Shown here: in pieces, positions 1-12,700 of the stretch | Layout: every line of letters starts with the position of its first letter | Position numbering within the stretch: the stretch's first letter is position 1 | Source of the DNA: Zygnema cylindricum | Taxonomy: Eukaryota > Streptophyta > Zygnematophyceae > Zygnematales > Zygnemataceae | Direction of reading: 5' to 3' | Assembly (NCBI GenBank): GCA_037447655.1 | Contig: JBBHKE010001902.1 | Coordinates: forward strand, 372,062-436,061 | Length of the DNA stretch: 64,000 nucleotides | Made by a program: the position numbers and the translations under genes | Notes under the pieces: model-generated | Database searches by the model: none | The model's input: the letters and a program-made list of their open reading frames with translations, nothing else | What the model was told of the DNA's origin: nothing

Positions 1-1541
1 TGACATTCCTACAGACCTTTGAACCGAAACTAACAATAGAGTACAAGTCGGGCAAAACAAACCCTGCTGATGCTCTGTCAAGGAGGCCGGGCATTGTTGC
101 GCCAATGAATGGATCCATATCGGAGCCATCGCAAGATAGCAGCGACGACACCAAGGAAGGGAGTATTGTAGTAGCCGACAAGAATTACGACTCGAAAGTC
201 AACGTAGTGACAAGTATGGTGCAATTCGACGAACACTGGTTAAAAAGAATCAAAGCTGCGTACGAGGAAGACGACACAATCAAGGAGCTTGTCAAGAAGA
301 AAATCTTAGTTAAAACTGCCAATGGTATGTGGTGGTACAAACCAAGTCAGACAACCCGAGTACATTCCGCCAAATCAAGAGTTACGGCATACAATCCTCC
401 AAATGTGTCATGACGAACCCCTCAGCGGACACTTTGGGCGAGACAAAACAACATCACGACTGGCAGAGGCGTACTACTGGCCCAATATGACCAAGGACAT
501 TGCCGAGTAAGTTAGAACATGTGAAAAAAATCCGATCACGGTTATCAAGGACTTTTGCAACCGCTTTCAACACCATCCACTCCTTCGGAAGCCATTTTAA
601 TGGATTTTATCGTCGCCTTTCTGTTGACTTCACAGGGCTACGATTCCATTTTTCGTCGTCGTCGATTACCTTACAAAGATGGCACACTTTTTGCCTACGA
701 ATACCACACCTACGACTATAGATATTGCGGAACTGTTCTTTCGAGAAGTATTTCGCCACCATGGACTTCCAAAAAAGATTGTCAGTGATAGAGATAGGAA
801 GTTCGTCAGCTACTTTTGGAAAAATATGTTCTTTCTATGTGGGACGCAATTGGCATTGTCCATTGCATACCACCCTCAGACTGAAAGTCACACCGAAAGA
901 GTGGATAGGACATTGGAGGAGACATTACGAGCTTATGTGTCTGTACACCAAACAGATTGGGTTAACCATTTAACAACGATCAAAGTGGCGTACAACAGTG
1001 TCGTACACTCGTCGACTAACGCTACGCCTTTCTCACTAAATGGAAGAAACCCCATTCTTCCCCAATATCTGCTTGCTATTGAGTGCCCACACCTGCCGTC
1101 ACCGATTTTGTTCGCCAACTTCATAAAAAATTGGAAAATAGAGCGCGGGAAATTCAAAAGACGAAGGATTGTCAAAAAGCGCAGTCCGACACTAAGAGGA
1201 GGGAAGTTACGTTTAACGTTGGAGACAAGGTTCGCTTAAATTTGAAAAATCTGTCTCTACCGGGTGCTCTTTCCAAAAAACTGGCGCTGAAGTTTACACG
1301 TCCTTTCACAATCGTTTCCAAGGTAAACGAGGTGGCCTACAAGTTGGACATCCCTTAAGCCTAGGAAATCCACGATGTATTCCATGTTTCACTCCTAAAG
1401 CTGTTTCGAGACCACGATTCGGTGTTCCCTAGTCGACTCTAGCAGACTCCCCTTCAACCAATTCACGGTACCCAATATGAGTGCGAGGTTGAGGACATCT
1501 TGCAATCCTGCCAGCTAAATCGTGGAAATTCCCAAACCACT
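1..1541 (+). pseudogene. Ty3/gypsy chromovirus pol, 3' part (left piece)
   Basis: Translation in shifting frames gives the end of RNase H (about 2-96, with NPADALSRRP), a linker, an integrase with the zinc-binding start (LSGHFGRDKTTSRLAEAYYW, about 420-480), the catalytic core (VSDRDRKF near 778-800; YHPQTESHTERVDRTLEE near 867-922), a CHAPAEV-like region (GDKVRLNLKNLSLPG, about 1220-1265) and the first half of a chromodomain (YECEVEDIL, about 1468-1500). At least two frameshifts and several stops break it. This is the usual order of a chromovirus pol 3' end. The window starts inside the element, so gag, protease and RT are out of view. It is cut at 1541 by copia element A and resumes at 7905. 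Confidence 0.88.
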
Positions 1542-2548
1542 TGTTGAAATTAACTAAAGGTTTTAATAGTATTTTCTAGGTCTAAATAGATAGAAAAGAA
1601 TGACAAGCGCAGACAGTTTGCCTCCACCTTCTCTCTCCATCCCCTATACATGTTGTAGTCACTGAAGGAGAGAGAGAGAATAGTGGAGCCATGGCTGCCT
1701 CACCTCCACCAATGCAAGACTCAAGAGTGACCTAAGTCACTTTCAACAAAAAGGTTGAGTCCCACAAGACTCGAACCTCTGACCGGAAGAGCATGGCGTA
1801 GCCATTCCCTCTAACCACTATGTCGTAGTAGTTCGCTATGGTACATAGGGTTTGACATATACTTAAACGATGTTACAGTAGTAATTCCAATTAACGGAAA
1901 TGTAATCATAGATACATGGAACAAGTTAAATAGAGCGAGGATAAGATTCCGCACGAAACAAATTAGTAAGACGTTTATTTTAATGGTTGAGATGAGATAC
2001 TAAATTCTATTTGACAGCGCACATCATCGTCGAGATCCCGGAATGGTCACTTTGGCATTTTTTGACATGGCATGACCTGGCGCCACGTGGAGAGATAACA
2101 TTCGGTCGCTAGAATTCCGAGGAGGGTACGGATGACTGAAAAGTGGACACGCGTCTGCTTAATGGCCTTGTTGTACAAAAGCCGTACAGAAAGTAAATCC
2201 GCAGTAGTACTTTCTGGTGCTGTACAGTGATCTGATTGGTTTGTACAGTCAGTAGATAGGGCTTGTGAGAGGGAACTAGGACTTAGGAAAAATCAGGTAG
2301 ATAGTCCTCTCTCTTTTTGAGAGTTTGTATAAATTGGCATCTTTGCCACCCTATAACTTATCGCCTTGTTAAGCGTTTTTAGAGATTCTTTTTTCTACAA
2401 ACTCAAGGGAGTCCAAGCTGCACACGGTTTTTGTCAGATTGCCAGCTTGTTTGCTTGGGCAACAGTGGTTCCCATTGAAAGTGGGTAAGTTAACCACTAT
2501 CTAGAGGCTTCTGAAATTTTGTAGTCCAATGGAGGACACCGAATTGCA
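1542..2548 (+). repeat. Element A 5' LTR
   Basis: 1007 bp, identical in length to the 3' LTR. It starts TGTTGAAATTAAC and ends GAATTGCA. A TATA-like TATAAAT sits at 2328-2334, about 200 bp before the Gag ATG. The ATG of gag (2529) is inside the LTR, 20 nt before its end. The sequence GTTCGCTATGGTACATAGGG and other GTAC-rich stretches recur in the relatives. Confidence 0.93.
1748..1835 (-). other. Antisense tRNA-like module in LTR A
   Basis: On the minus strand the sequence reads like a tRNA relic: a D-arm/A-box-like TAGTGGTTAGAG (1809-1820), a B-box-like GGTTCGAGTCT (1767-1777, one base off the canonical GGTTCGANTCC), and a short T run just downstream (complement of 1748-1752). Spacing between boxes is about 31 nt, normal for a type-2 Pol III promoter. 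The 3' LTR has the same module near 7098-7185. I see no complete cloverleaf, so this is tRNA-derived sequence and not a tRNA gene. Confidence 0.5.
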
Positions 2549-5500
2549 TGTTATGGGCCTACCCTCTAAGGTGCCACTTTTCAATGGATCAGAGTTTATC
2601 TTTTGGGAAGCCATGATGACAGAAGCTTTGTGTGAAAAAGGATACTGTGGTATTGTTAGTGGACAGGTGAAACATCAACCTCAGAAAACACCACCGGGAT
2701 TTCGTGGAAAAAGGTTTTCTGTAGCAACATGTGCTGCAGTAGAGGAGGCACATGATGGGGACAACACTGTGTCCGAAAAAAGGGAAAGAAAATGAGATAC
2801 CTCGTACTCCATTTGCTTGTATTCCCATGACACCCGGAAAGGCGATCGTGAAGACGATGGAGACTGACACTCAAATGTAGGAAGACACAACCATGGCTGC
2901 CAAGAACTTCATTCTGAGACACCTCACACAAGCTTTGGCAACTCCCCACCTTCACGTTTACAAAGCCCAAGAGTTCTGGGTGAGTTTGATAGAGATCTAT
3001 AGAGCTGGTAGGATTCAAGAACTTTAGATGGCAAAATAAAAGTTGAGAAATTATACTTACAAAGGGGGAAAGATGTTAGACTACTGTAATGATCTTTCTT
3101 GCTTGTATATAGAGATGGAGAGTGCCCGATGGACAAGTACAATGAAGATGAAGGTTAACACTCTTATCATGGAGTTACCCAACGAGTATGAGACTATAGT
3201 GTACCGAGTGCAAGAAATGACTGGTAGTTCATTGAAGTGGAATACAGTGGTCCGCATGATACTTGTGTAGAAGCACACGATTGAGATCGAAGAGGAGGAA
3301 AGAGTGTTCAATCTCTAGTCGCCGGAGGTGAGAGGTGGAGACCAGATCCGAAAAAGCCATACAAAGGAGAAAGAGTTCAGCCTGGAGGACCAAGGCCCCC
3401 AAATGGCCTATGTCATTTTTGCAAAAAGCCGGGACACTTTATTGCAGATTGTATCAAGCTGTGGAAGCTGAGGCTCTAAGAGAACCATGGAGGGGGTTCT
3501 TCTGGAGGGAAGAAAAAGGCACTTTTGGTCAGAAAGGTGACAAGAGACATCAAGGACGAGTCCTCTGAGGAGGATGGGGAGCTTGTTCTTGACGAGAGTC
3601 AAGAGGAGAAAGAGATCCCTCAAAGACAAAAGTGTGCCCATGGAGCGATTCGGGAAGCTGCAGTGGAAGGATGGATCGTCGACTCAGGTGCATCCATGAA
3701 TATGTGTCGTGAAAAGGACCTCTTCACTAATTTAAGCAAAATCCCTACTGTAGAAATAGAGTATGGGGATGGGAGAGTGGTTACACACATCTAGTGGGAT
3801 TAGTAGATCTAAAAGTCTTAGTGCAGGGAAAGACTTCTATACTCACTTTCTCTGATGTGCTCTATATTCCTTTGCTGATTATAAATCTTGTCTTTACATC
3901 TGTGTTAGATGACAAAGAATTTGATACCTTCACTAGAAAAGGAGTCTTTACGGCTAAGTATGGGGATGAAGTTTACTTCACTCCAGATAAGGGAAGCGAA
4001 GGAATGTTTAGGCTCAACTTGAGTAATGAAAACAATAATGCTTACTATGTTTGTGTACCAAAACTGATGATTTGGCATAAGCGATTGGGGCATGTGTATT
4101 TTGATAAGTTGAGGGAAATGAAAAAACTTGGTGTAGTAGAAGGCATTTAGTTCAGTGATAATGAAATGGTGAATGATTCTAGTGGCTGTGCCCAAGGTAA
4201 AGCTCACATACTTCCTTTCCCTAAAGCCGCCACATATAGGGGAGAAAAGGTACTATATTTGATCCACACGGATATCTGGGGACCAGGAAGGGTAGCCTTA
4301 GTTGGAGGGAAGTATATGCTGACAATTACAAATGACTGGTCCAGATACTCTAGAGTCTACTTCCTAAAAACAAAGTCTGAAACACCAACTTACTTCAAAG
4401 AATATAAAGCCTGGAGTGAGAAGTTGCATGGAACCCCCATTAAGAGAATAAAGAGCGATAATGGGGGAGAATATACCTCTAACAAGTTTGAGGAATACCT
4501 CAGAGATAAAGGAGTTCTGCACTAAAAAACTGTACCATATAATCCGGAAGAAAATGGGGTAGCTGACAAGTTAAATTGAATACTAGGAGATAGTGTATGC
4601 AGTATGTTGGCTGACAAGAAAATAGGAAAGAGGTTTTGGGCAGAAGCCATGAACTGTGCCAACTACATTAAGAATAAAGTCCTAACCTCAAGAGTCAAAG
4701 GTATGACACCTCATGAGAGATGGGTTGGAAGGAAACCGGATATCTCTCACCTTAAAGTATTTGATTGCCAAGTTTACAGTCTAGATACGGATAAGAAAAA
4801 CTAGATACTTGATGCTAAGGGAAAACCCGGATATTTGGTGTGATATGATGAGGATGTCAAGGGATATAGAGTCTATGACTTAGCAAAGCAAGATATGATT
4901 ATGGTCAAACACCTAGTTGTCATGGATGAAGGAAATTCAATTGATCCCTTCTAATATACAAAAATGATTAGAATCAGGTTTGAGTCTGAAAGTGAGAAAA
5001 ACTCTGTTTTTCCCGAAAAAAACATGAGTGAGATTGTGATTGCATATTAAAAGGAGATCGAAGATACATGAGAGCTATCGGATTCCTCACATATTCTTAT
5101 GGACCTCGAGGAGACATAAGTGGATTAATTGGACCCGATTTCCATGGATAAGGGAGACGATGAGACAATAGAGAGAAACCCAAGACATCCCTCTATTCCA
5201 GCTTCCGAGTTTGAGGGAGAGTGAAGGAGCAGCAAAATGATAAAAGAGAATCAAGTTGCCCGTAAGGTAACTAAGCTGTCTTATCTTGATGAGCCTCAAA
5301 CATACTTGGAGGCAGTGAACAATCTAGAAAAGGACAGATGGATTAGAGCCATAAATGATGAGATGGCTTCCATCATGGAAGTAAATATTTGGGAGCTAGC
5401 GGATTGTCCTCTCGACAAAAAACCTATAAGCTTTAAATACGTATTCAATCTAAAACTAAACCTAGATAATACCATAGAAAGATATAAGGCTCGTTTGGTA

Positions 5501-6879
5501 GCAAATGGGTTCACCCAAAAGGAGGGGATTGACTATGAGGAGACTTTTGCTCCAATTGTTCGTTCCCATCAATAAGGATTCTCTTGAGTCTAGCAGCAGC
5601 AGAAAACAAGGAAATACATCAGATGGATATTATGACCGCGTTCCTCAATTGTGAGTTAGAGGAAGAAATCTTTATAAGGCAACCGGATGGGTTTGTGGAG
5701 AATGGGAAAGAGAGCAAAGTCTGCAAGCTCATTAAGTCCTTTTATGGACTTAAGCAGGCTCCTTGATAGTGGAATAAGAAACTAGATGAGTTTCTTACTG
5801 GTCTATGATATATCCGGATCAAGTCTGACCATTCTATCTATATGTTGGAAGATGAGGATGGTGTGATCTTTATTGCAATTATGTGGATGATCTGCTGGTA
5901 TTAAGTAAGTCTTTGGAAAAGATCAATAAGTTGAAGAAAGATCTTAGAAGCACATTTGATATGAAGGATTTAGGTGAGGCAAGATATATTTTGGGAATTC
6001 AAATGGAAAGAGATAAGGGGAAAAGGATCATTAGACTCACTCAGAAAGAAGCAATAAGAAATACGCTTGAGAAATTCCAGAAGGAGAAATCAAACAATTG
6101 TACCACTCCCATGGACTTGAAGAAAGTAAGTGATGGGAATGTAGAAGGAGGAGTGATAATCTTAGATGATCAGATGAGTTCAGAGGAGAGAGAGTTTATG
6201 AAGTCTATCCCTTACAAACAGGTTGTAGGAAGTATAATATACTTTATGAATTGTACCAGGCCGGACATAGGGGCAACAGTTGGAGTACTCACTAGGAGTG
6301 TTATTGATCGTAGACAGAGAGACTGGGAAGCAGCAAAGAGAGTCCTGTGGTATCTTGTAGGAACCACAGAGTTATGGTTGCATTTAAGGGGGGAGCACAT
6401 TGATAGCACTACTTGGAGTTATGCTAGTTATGGGGATGCACTCATGAGAAAATGCACTTCTAGGTATGTGTTGTATGTGGGGGAAGGTGCTTGTTGTTGG
6501 AGCACTAAACAACAAAACGTGGTTGCTCAATTAATCATGGAGGCTGATATATGGCCTCTTGTTTTGCCGTGAAAGATTTGATGTGGGTGAAATCCTTGTT
6601 GCAAGAATTGGGGTATATGAAGGAGGGAGTGCATGAAGTCTTTGTGATAATCAAGCTGCAATTACAATTGCAACCAATCCAAAACATCATTTCAAAGCTA
6701 AACATATAGACATAAGATTGAGCTTCGTAAGAGAAAAAGTTGAAAACAAATTATTTAATATTGTGTATAGATGTGAAGAAGAAATGGTGGCTGACATGAT
6801 GACCAAACCTGTGCCCTCTCCCTAATTAAAGTATTGTAGCGAAAAATACGGGTTGAAAGAAAAATTAAAAATAAACTAG
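2529..6879 (+). pseudogene. Element A Gag-Pol polyprotein, broken
   Basis: Copia polyprotein read in several frames. Gag starts at 2529 inside the LTR (MEDTEL..). Visible parts: zinc knuckle CHFCKKPGHFIADC (about 3411-3455), protease IVDSGASMNMC (about 3675-3710), integrase with WHKRLGHV (4072-4095) and CSGC-like SSGCAQGK (about 4180-4203), IKSDNGGEYTS (about 4450-4480), [17 protein letters not shown] (5510-5555), YVDDLLVLSKS (from about 5881), and RNase H to KLKIN stop at 6879. Breaks include a frameshift near 3785, stops near 4147, 4523, 4577, 4802 and 5765, and a one-base loss just before YVDD. The integrase catalytic Glu region reads NGVADKLN, Glu to Asp compared with NGVAERLN in elements C and D. 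Confidence 0.9.
2549..2563 (+). other. Element A primer-binding site (half-tRNA type)
   Basis: TGTTATGGGCCTACC directly follows the LTR end. It differs at two positions from GGTTATGGGCCCACC in elements B and C, which complements the anticodon arm of plant initiator tRNA-Met. Here it is also read as Gag codons (VMGLP). Confidence 0.75.
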
Positions 6880-6892
6880 AAAATAAGGGGAG

Positions 6893-7899
6893 TGCTGAAA
6901 TTAACTAAAAATTTTAATAGAATTTTCTAGGTCTAAATAGATAGAAAAGAGTGACAAGCGCAGGTAGTTGGCCTCCACCTTCTCTCTCCATCCCCTATAC
7001 TTGTTGTAGTCACTAAAGGAGAGAGATAGAATACTGGAGCCATGGCTGCCTCAGCTCCACCAATGCAGGACTGAAGAGTGACCTAAGTCACTCTGAACAA
7101 AAAGGTTGAGTCCGACAAGACTCGAACCTCCGATCGGTAGAGCATGGCGTAGCCGTTCGCTCTAACCGGTCTGTCGTAGTAGTTCGCTAGGGTATATAGG
7201 GTTTGACATATATTTAAACGATGTTACGTTAGTAATTTCAATAAACGGAAATGTAAACATAGATACATGGAAAAAGTTAAATATAGTGCGGATAGGATTC
7301 AGCACGAAACAAATTCGTAAGACGTTTATTTTAACGGTTGAGATGAGATACTAAATTCTATCTGACAACGCACATCATCGCCAAGATCTCGGAATGGTCA
7401 CTTTGGCATTTTGTGACGTGGCATGACGTGGCACCACGTGGAGAGATAACATTCGGTCGCGAGAATTACGAAAAGGGTACGGATGACTGAAAATTGGACA
7501 CACGTTTGCTTAATGGCCTTGTCGTACAAAGGCCGTACAGAAAGTACATCGGCAGTAGTATTTTCTGTTGCTGTACAGTGATCTGATTGGTAGGTACATT
7601 CAGTAGATAGGGCTTGTGAGAGGGAACTAGGACTTAGGAAAAATCAGGTAGATGGTCCTCTCTCTTTTTGAGAGTTTGTATAAATTGGCATCTTTGCCAC
7701 CCTATAACTTATCGCGTGGTTGGGCTTTTTCAGAGATTATTTTTTATACGGACTCAAGGGAGTCCACGCAACAAAGGGGTTCAATAAAATTTCTAGGTTG
7801 ATTGCTTAGGCAATAGTAGTTGCCATTGAAAGTGGGTTAGTTAACAACTATCTAGAGGCTTCCTGAATTTTTTAGTCCAATGGAGGACATAAAATTGCA
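6893..7899 (+). repeat. Element A 3' LTR
   Basis: 1007 bp, starting TGCTGAAATTAAC after the purine tract AAATAAGGGGAG (6881-6892) and ending AAAATTGCA. It retains the LTR-internal ATG (7880-7882), exactly 20 nt from the end, so a transcript from this LTR would start translation into the flanking gypsy sequence. CCACT follows at 7900-7904. Confidence 0.93.
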
Positions 7900-8695
7900 C
7901 CACTCACAACCTGGTTCCGTGGAAAGGTTATGGCATCGAGAACGATTCTTGGGTGGATGAGATTGATCTCCATGCTTTGGATTTGCAATAACGGTTCCAA
8001 TGGAGTGTGGACACTTCGCCTCACTGGAGGGCTAGACGGAACAGGCGTGAAAATGGAAAGAATCGCACTGTCGCAGTCGTCGCAGCTATTTTGAAGACTC
8101 AATGCGATGGAGAAGTTGCGCTGACATCGTCTCTCAGCACCACTATTGCGCTGCCAAAGAATCGCTGCGTTGCACCTGTGCTACTAGAGAATCGCAGTGT
8201 AGCAATTGCCAAGAATCACATCGGCTAATTATTCAATCGCAATATTGGCGATGTCGAACCCCTGATATCTTCGCTGCATCGTAATCTGCAAATTGTTGGA
8301 CGCTGCGATACCATCAAACACTGCAACGCAGAGGACGTTTTCGCTAAGAAACCCACAACCCTTCGAATTGAGGCCGCCAGTAACCCTCGTGGCAACCATA
8401 GTGGAAGTGGTATAGAGAGCTTCTCGCACCGCATAGCCAGCTTACCCACACTCCTTTCATTGTCTGAGCTCTCGATTGCCACAACGTCCATGGAGTCTTA
8501 ATCCTCATTACCACCAAAGAGGAAAAGGTTAGTATGGAAGGGAAACGATGAGATGCCTCACCAAGATAGACCTTTGGCCGCAGACGAGGCCATGGTGGTG
8601 GAGGACTAGAGGAGGGCTGTTGCAACTGTTGCTAGCGGGGGGGGGGAGGAAAGTGAGAGCAGTGGAGGAGAAGGATCACAAAATTCACATGATGC
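7900..8695 (+). pseudogene. Gypsy chromovirus: chromodomain end and C-terminal extension (middle piece)
   Basis: After the CCACT duplication the gypsy frame resumes with the second half of the chromodomain (NLVPWKGYGIENDSWVDE, 7908-7961). The same frame then continues without a shift to 8695, broken only by stops at 7989-7991, 8226-8228, 8499-8501 and 8607-8609. The extension has a basic patch (PPKRKRLVWKGNDEMP, about 8511-8558) that could be a nuclear signal and ends in a Ser/Glu/Gly-rich stretch (SESSGGEGSQNSHD). Element B interrupts it at 8695 and the frame continues at 15102. I do not recognise a family for the extension. Confidence 0.72.
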
Positions 8696-9729
8696 TGCAA
8701 TTTTGTGTCCTCCATTCGACTACAGAATTCATGAAGCCTCTAGATATTTATTAACTAGCCCACTTTCAATGGCAACTAGTGCTACCGAAGGAGACAAGCA
8801 AACAATCTAATTGCACCCCTGTGCAGGCTGGACTTCCCCGAGTCTGTAGGAAAAATAATCTTTGAAAAAGCCCAACTAGGCGATACGTTATAGGGTGGAA
8901 AAGATGCCTATTTTATAGAAACCCTCAAGAGGAGAGGTGACTGAAAAAACACTAAGTCCTGATTCCCTCTACTAACTCTTATCTACTAAAGTACGGACGA
9001 ATTATATTGTTGTACCGTACCAAAAAGTACTATTGCCGGTGTCCCTTTTGTACGACAAATGTACGACAAGGCTATTACGTGGATGCGTGCCCTCTTTTTA
9101 CTCGTCCATAGGTTCCTCGAAATTCCCGCGACCAAATGTGATCTCTCCACGTGGCGCAAGGTCATGCCATGTCACAAAAAGCCAAAGTGACCACTCCGAG
9201 ATTTTTGCGATTATGTGCGCCGTTGGATATGAGCCGAAATGCAATCTCAACCATTATAAATACTTGCGCAATATTCGTTTCGCTATGGAAACAAAATACG
9301 GGGTATCCGTTTTGAAATAGTATCGTACTTCGTACTTTACAAAACTGTATATTTGCACGCAGAATACAATTTCAGTTAAATGAATTCCTTCACTCTTAAT
9401 TAATTATATATCTATTATACCCTATAGCATTTAGCATTGGTCCTACTCTAATAGAATGATGTTGACCCCTACTGGCCAACTTGACGGACGGCAGGTACCC
9501 GGATCAAGTCCTGAGCCCGTTACGTTTGTTTTTAGTAACCTACTAAAAACAACTGCCAGTTGAACTAAGGCATCCATGGTTCAACCACCCTCTATAACCT
9601 TCAATGACTACAACAAGTATAGGGGCTAGAGAGAGGAGGTGGAGGCAGGCTGTGCGTCCTTTTGTATTTTCCTTTTATACTAACATATTTATACATAGAA
9701 AATACTCTAGAAATCTATTGATTTCAACA
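8696..9729 (-). repeat. Element B 3' LTR
   Basis: Reads on the minus strand from TGTTGAAATCAATAG (at 9729) to AAAATTGCA (at 8696). The purine tract TAATAAGGGGAG lies next to it (9730-9741). The Gag-type ATG is present at 8715-8713, 20 nt from the LTR end. Confidence 0.92.
9419..9533 (+). other. Antisense tRNA-like module in LTR B (3' copy)
   Basis: On the strand opposite to the element, a B-box-like GGATCAAGTCC (9501-9511) lies in a small T-arm-like palindrome and is followed by a T run (9529-9533). The 5' LTR has the equivalent CGATCAAGTCC at 14869-14879 with a longer T run at 14893-14900. The A-box side is weak here. The position matches the modules in LTRs A, C and D. Confidence 0.42.
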
Positions 9730-9742
9730 CTCCCCTTATTAT

Positions 9743-12700
9743 CTAGTCTAATTTTAACTTCAGTTTAAGTCCACATTTTTCTCTGCAATATTTCAATTTA
9801 GGAGAGGGCTTTGGTTTTGTCATCATATCAGCCACCATTTCCTCATCAGATTTATATACAAGATTCACAATCTTATTCTCAACTTTTTCCCACACAAAAC
9901 TCAATCTTATGTCCATATGCTTAGCTTTGAAATGATGTTTTGGATTAGGTGCAATTGCAATAGCAGCTTGATTATCACAAAACACTTCATGCACTCCCTC
10001 CTTCATATACCCCAGTTTTTGCAGCAAGGACTTGACCCACATCAATTCTTTCACAGCTGAACAAGAGGCCATGTACTCAGCCTCCATAGTAAACTGAGCC
10101 AACACCATATGTTGCTTACTGCTCCAACAGCAAGCACCTCCCCCCACATACAACACATACCCAGAAGTGCATTTTCTCATAGGTGCGTCCCCATAACTGG
10201 CATCACGCCAAGTAGTGATGTCAATGTGCTCCCCTCCCAAATGCAACCATAACTCTCTCGTTCCCACTAGATATCTCATGACTCTCTTGGCTGCCTCCCA
10301 GTCTCTCTTCTTAGGATCATTAAGACTCCTACTGAGTACTCTAATTGCTGCTAATATGTACGGACTGGTAAAATTCATAAAATAGATCAAACTTCCTACC
10401 ACCTGTCTATAAGGGATAGACTTCATAAACTCTCTCTTCTCTCGACTTATCTGATCGTCTAAGATCATCACTCCTCTTTCTACACTCTCATCACTTTCTT
10501 TTTTTAAGGCCATGGAAGTGGTACAACTGTTAGCCTTTTCCATCTGGAATTTCTCAAGCATATTACCTATTGCTTCTATCTGAGTAAGTCTGATAATCTT
10601 TTTCCCCCTGTCTCTCTCAATTTGGATCTCCAAAATGTATATTGCCTCACCTAAATCCTTCATATCAAATTTGCTTCTAAGATCTTTCTTTAGCCTATTT
10701 ATCTTTTCTTAAGATTTACTCAACACAAGCAGATCATCCATATAAATTGCAAGAAAAATGACACCATTCTCATCTTCAAACATATAGATAGAATGGTCAA
10801 AGCTGATCGGGATGTATCCCAGATCGGTGAGAATCTCATCTAGTTCTTGTTCCATTGTCCCTGAGCCTGCTTTTGTCCATATAAGCACTTATGAGCCTGC
10901 AGACTTTGCTTTTTTCTCCTTCTTCCACAAATCCCTCTGGTTGCCCCTTAAAAAATTTCTTCCTCTAACTCACCATTAAGAAAAGCAGTCTTAATATCCA
11001 TCTGGTGTATTTCCATGACTTCCGCTGCTACCAGACTGAGGAGAATCCTTATTGATGGGAACCGAACAACTGGAGCAAATGTCTCCTCATAGTCAATCCC
11101 CTCTTTTTGGGTGAACCCCTTAGCTACCAATCGAGCGTTATATCTCTCATTAGTATTATCCTTGTTCAGTTCTAGTTTAAACACCCATTTACAGCCAATC
11201 CGTCTTCTGTCCGAAGGACAGTCCTCTAGTTCCCAAGTATTTGCTTCCATGATAGAGGCCATCTCATCATTTATGGCTCTAATCCATCTGTCGTTCTCCA
11301 GATTGTTTAATGCCTCCGACTATGACTAATGCTCATCAAGGTAAGATAGCTTAGTTACCTTGTGAGTCGCCTGTTTTTCCTGGATCCTTTTGCTGCTCTT
11401 TTCCCCCCCCCCCAAACTCCGAAGCTGGGATAGAGGGAAGTCTTAGATTTCTCCTTACAGTCTCATCGGCTCCCCTATCCATGAAAGCTGGTTCTGGTCC
11501 CTCCTCTTCTGTCTCCTCGAAGTCCATAGGAATATGAGAGGTTTCTTGTGGATTGCCTGTGTTTTGGATCTCCCATGAATTGGAAATCCCTGTTTCACTC
11601 ATGTCCCTTTTGGGGAAGGATGGAGTCCTCATTTTCAGACTCAAATCTGATTCTTATCATTTTGGTATATTTAATAGGGTTAAATGACTTCCCTTCATCC
11701 ATGACAACTAGCTGTTTGACTAGAATGATATCTCTATTTGCTAAGTCATAGACTCTATATCCCTTGATATCCTCATCATATCCTACAAAGTATCCCGGTT
11801 TTTCCTTAGCATCTAGTTTCCAGTTTTTCTTATCCGTGTCAAGACTGTAAACTTAGCTACCGAATACTTTAAGGTGAGAGATATCAAGTTTCCTTCCCAC
11901 CCATCTCTCAGAAGGAGTCATACCTTTTACAGCTGAGGTAAGGACTCTATTCTTAATGTTGTTGGCACAGTTCATGGCCTCTACCCAAAATCTCTTTCCT
12001 ATTTTCTTGTCGGCCAACATACTACATGCACTATCTCCTAGTGTTCTGTTCAACCTCTCAGCTACCCATTTTGTTCTGAGTTATATGGTACGATTTTCTG
12101 GTACTGAACTCCCTCATCCCTCAAGTATTCCTCAAACTGGTAAGAGGTATATTCCCCCCCATTATCACTCCTTATCCTCTTAATGGGGGTTCCATGGAAC
12201 TTCTCACTCCAAGCTTTATATTCTTTGAAGTAAGTTGATTTTTCAGACTTTGTTTTTAAGAAGTAGACTTTAGAGTATTTAGACTAATCATCGATTATTG
12301 TCAACATAAACCTCTTTCCTCCAACCAAAAGCACTTTTGCAGGTCCCCAAATATATGTGTGGACTAGATCTAGTACTTTAACACCTCTATATGTGGCGGC
12401 TTTGGGAAAGGGAAGTTTGTGAGCCTTACCTTGAGTAGAACCACTACAATCATTCATCATTTCATTATCCCCAAACTGAATGCCTTCTACTACCCCAAGC
12501 TTTTTCATTTCCCTCAACTTATCAAAATGCACTTGCCCCAATCTTTAATGCCAAATCATCAACATAGGAACACCAACATAGTAAGCATTTTTCTTTTCAT
12601 TACTCAGGTTAAGCCTTAACATTCCTTGGCTACCATTATCTGCTGTGAAGTAAACTTCATCCCCATGCTTAGTTGTAAAGACTCCCTTTCTAGTAAAGAT

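Larger units (their letters stand above)
1542..7899 (+). mobile_element. Ty1/copia element A (complete, degenerate)
   Basis: 6358-bp LTR retrotransposon with two 1007-bp LTRs (TGTTGAAAT / TGCTGAAAT ... TTGCA), a primer-binding site, gag-protease-integrase-RT-RNase H in copia order, and a purine tract before the 3' LTR. A perfect 5-bp target duplication CCACT lies at 1537-1541 and 7900-7904. It was inserted in the chromodomain codons of the surrounding gypsy element. Many stops and frameshifts show it is dead. LTR similarity places it in one subfamily with element B. Confidence 0.95.

Noticed and set aside
5087-5299. Opposite-strand frames over copia elements
   Set aside because: Shadows of the gag-pol reading frames without independent motifs.
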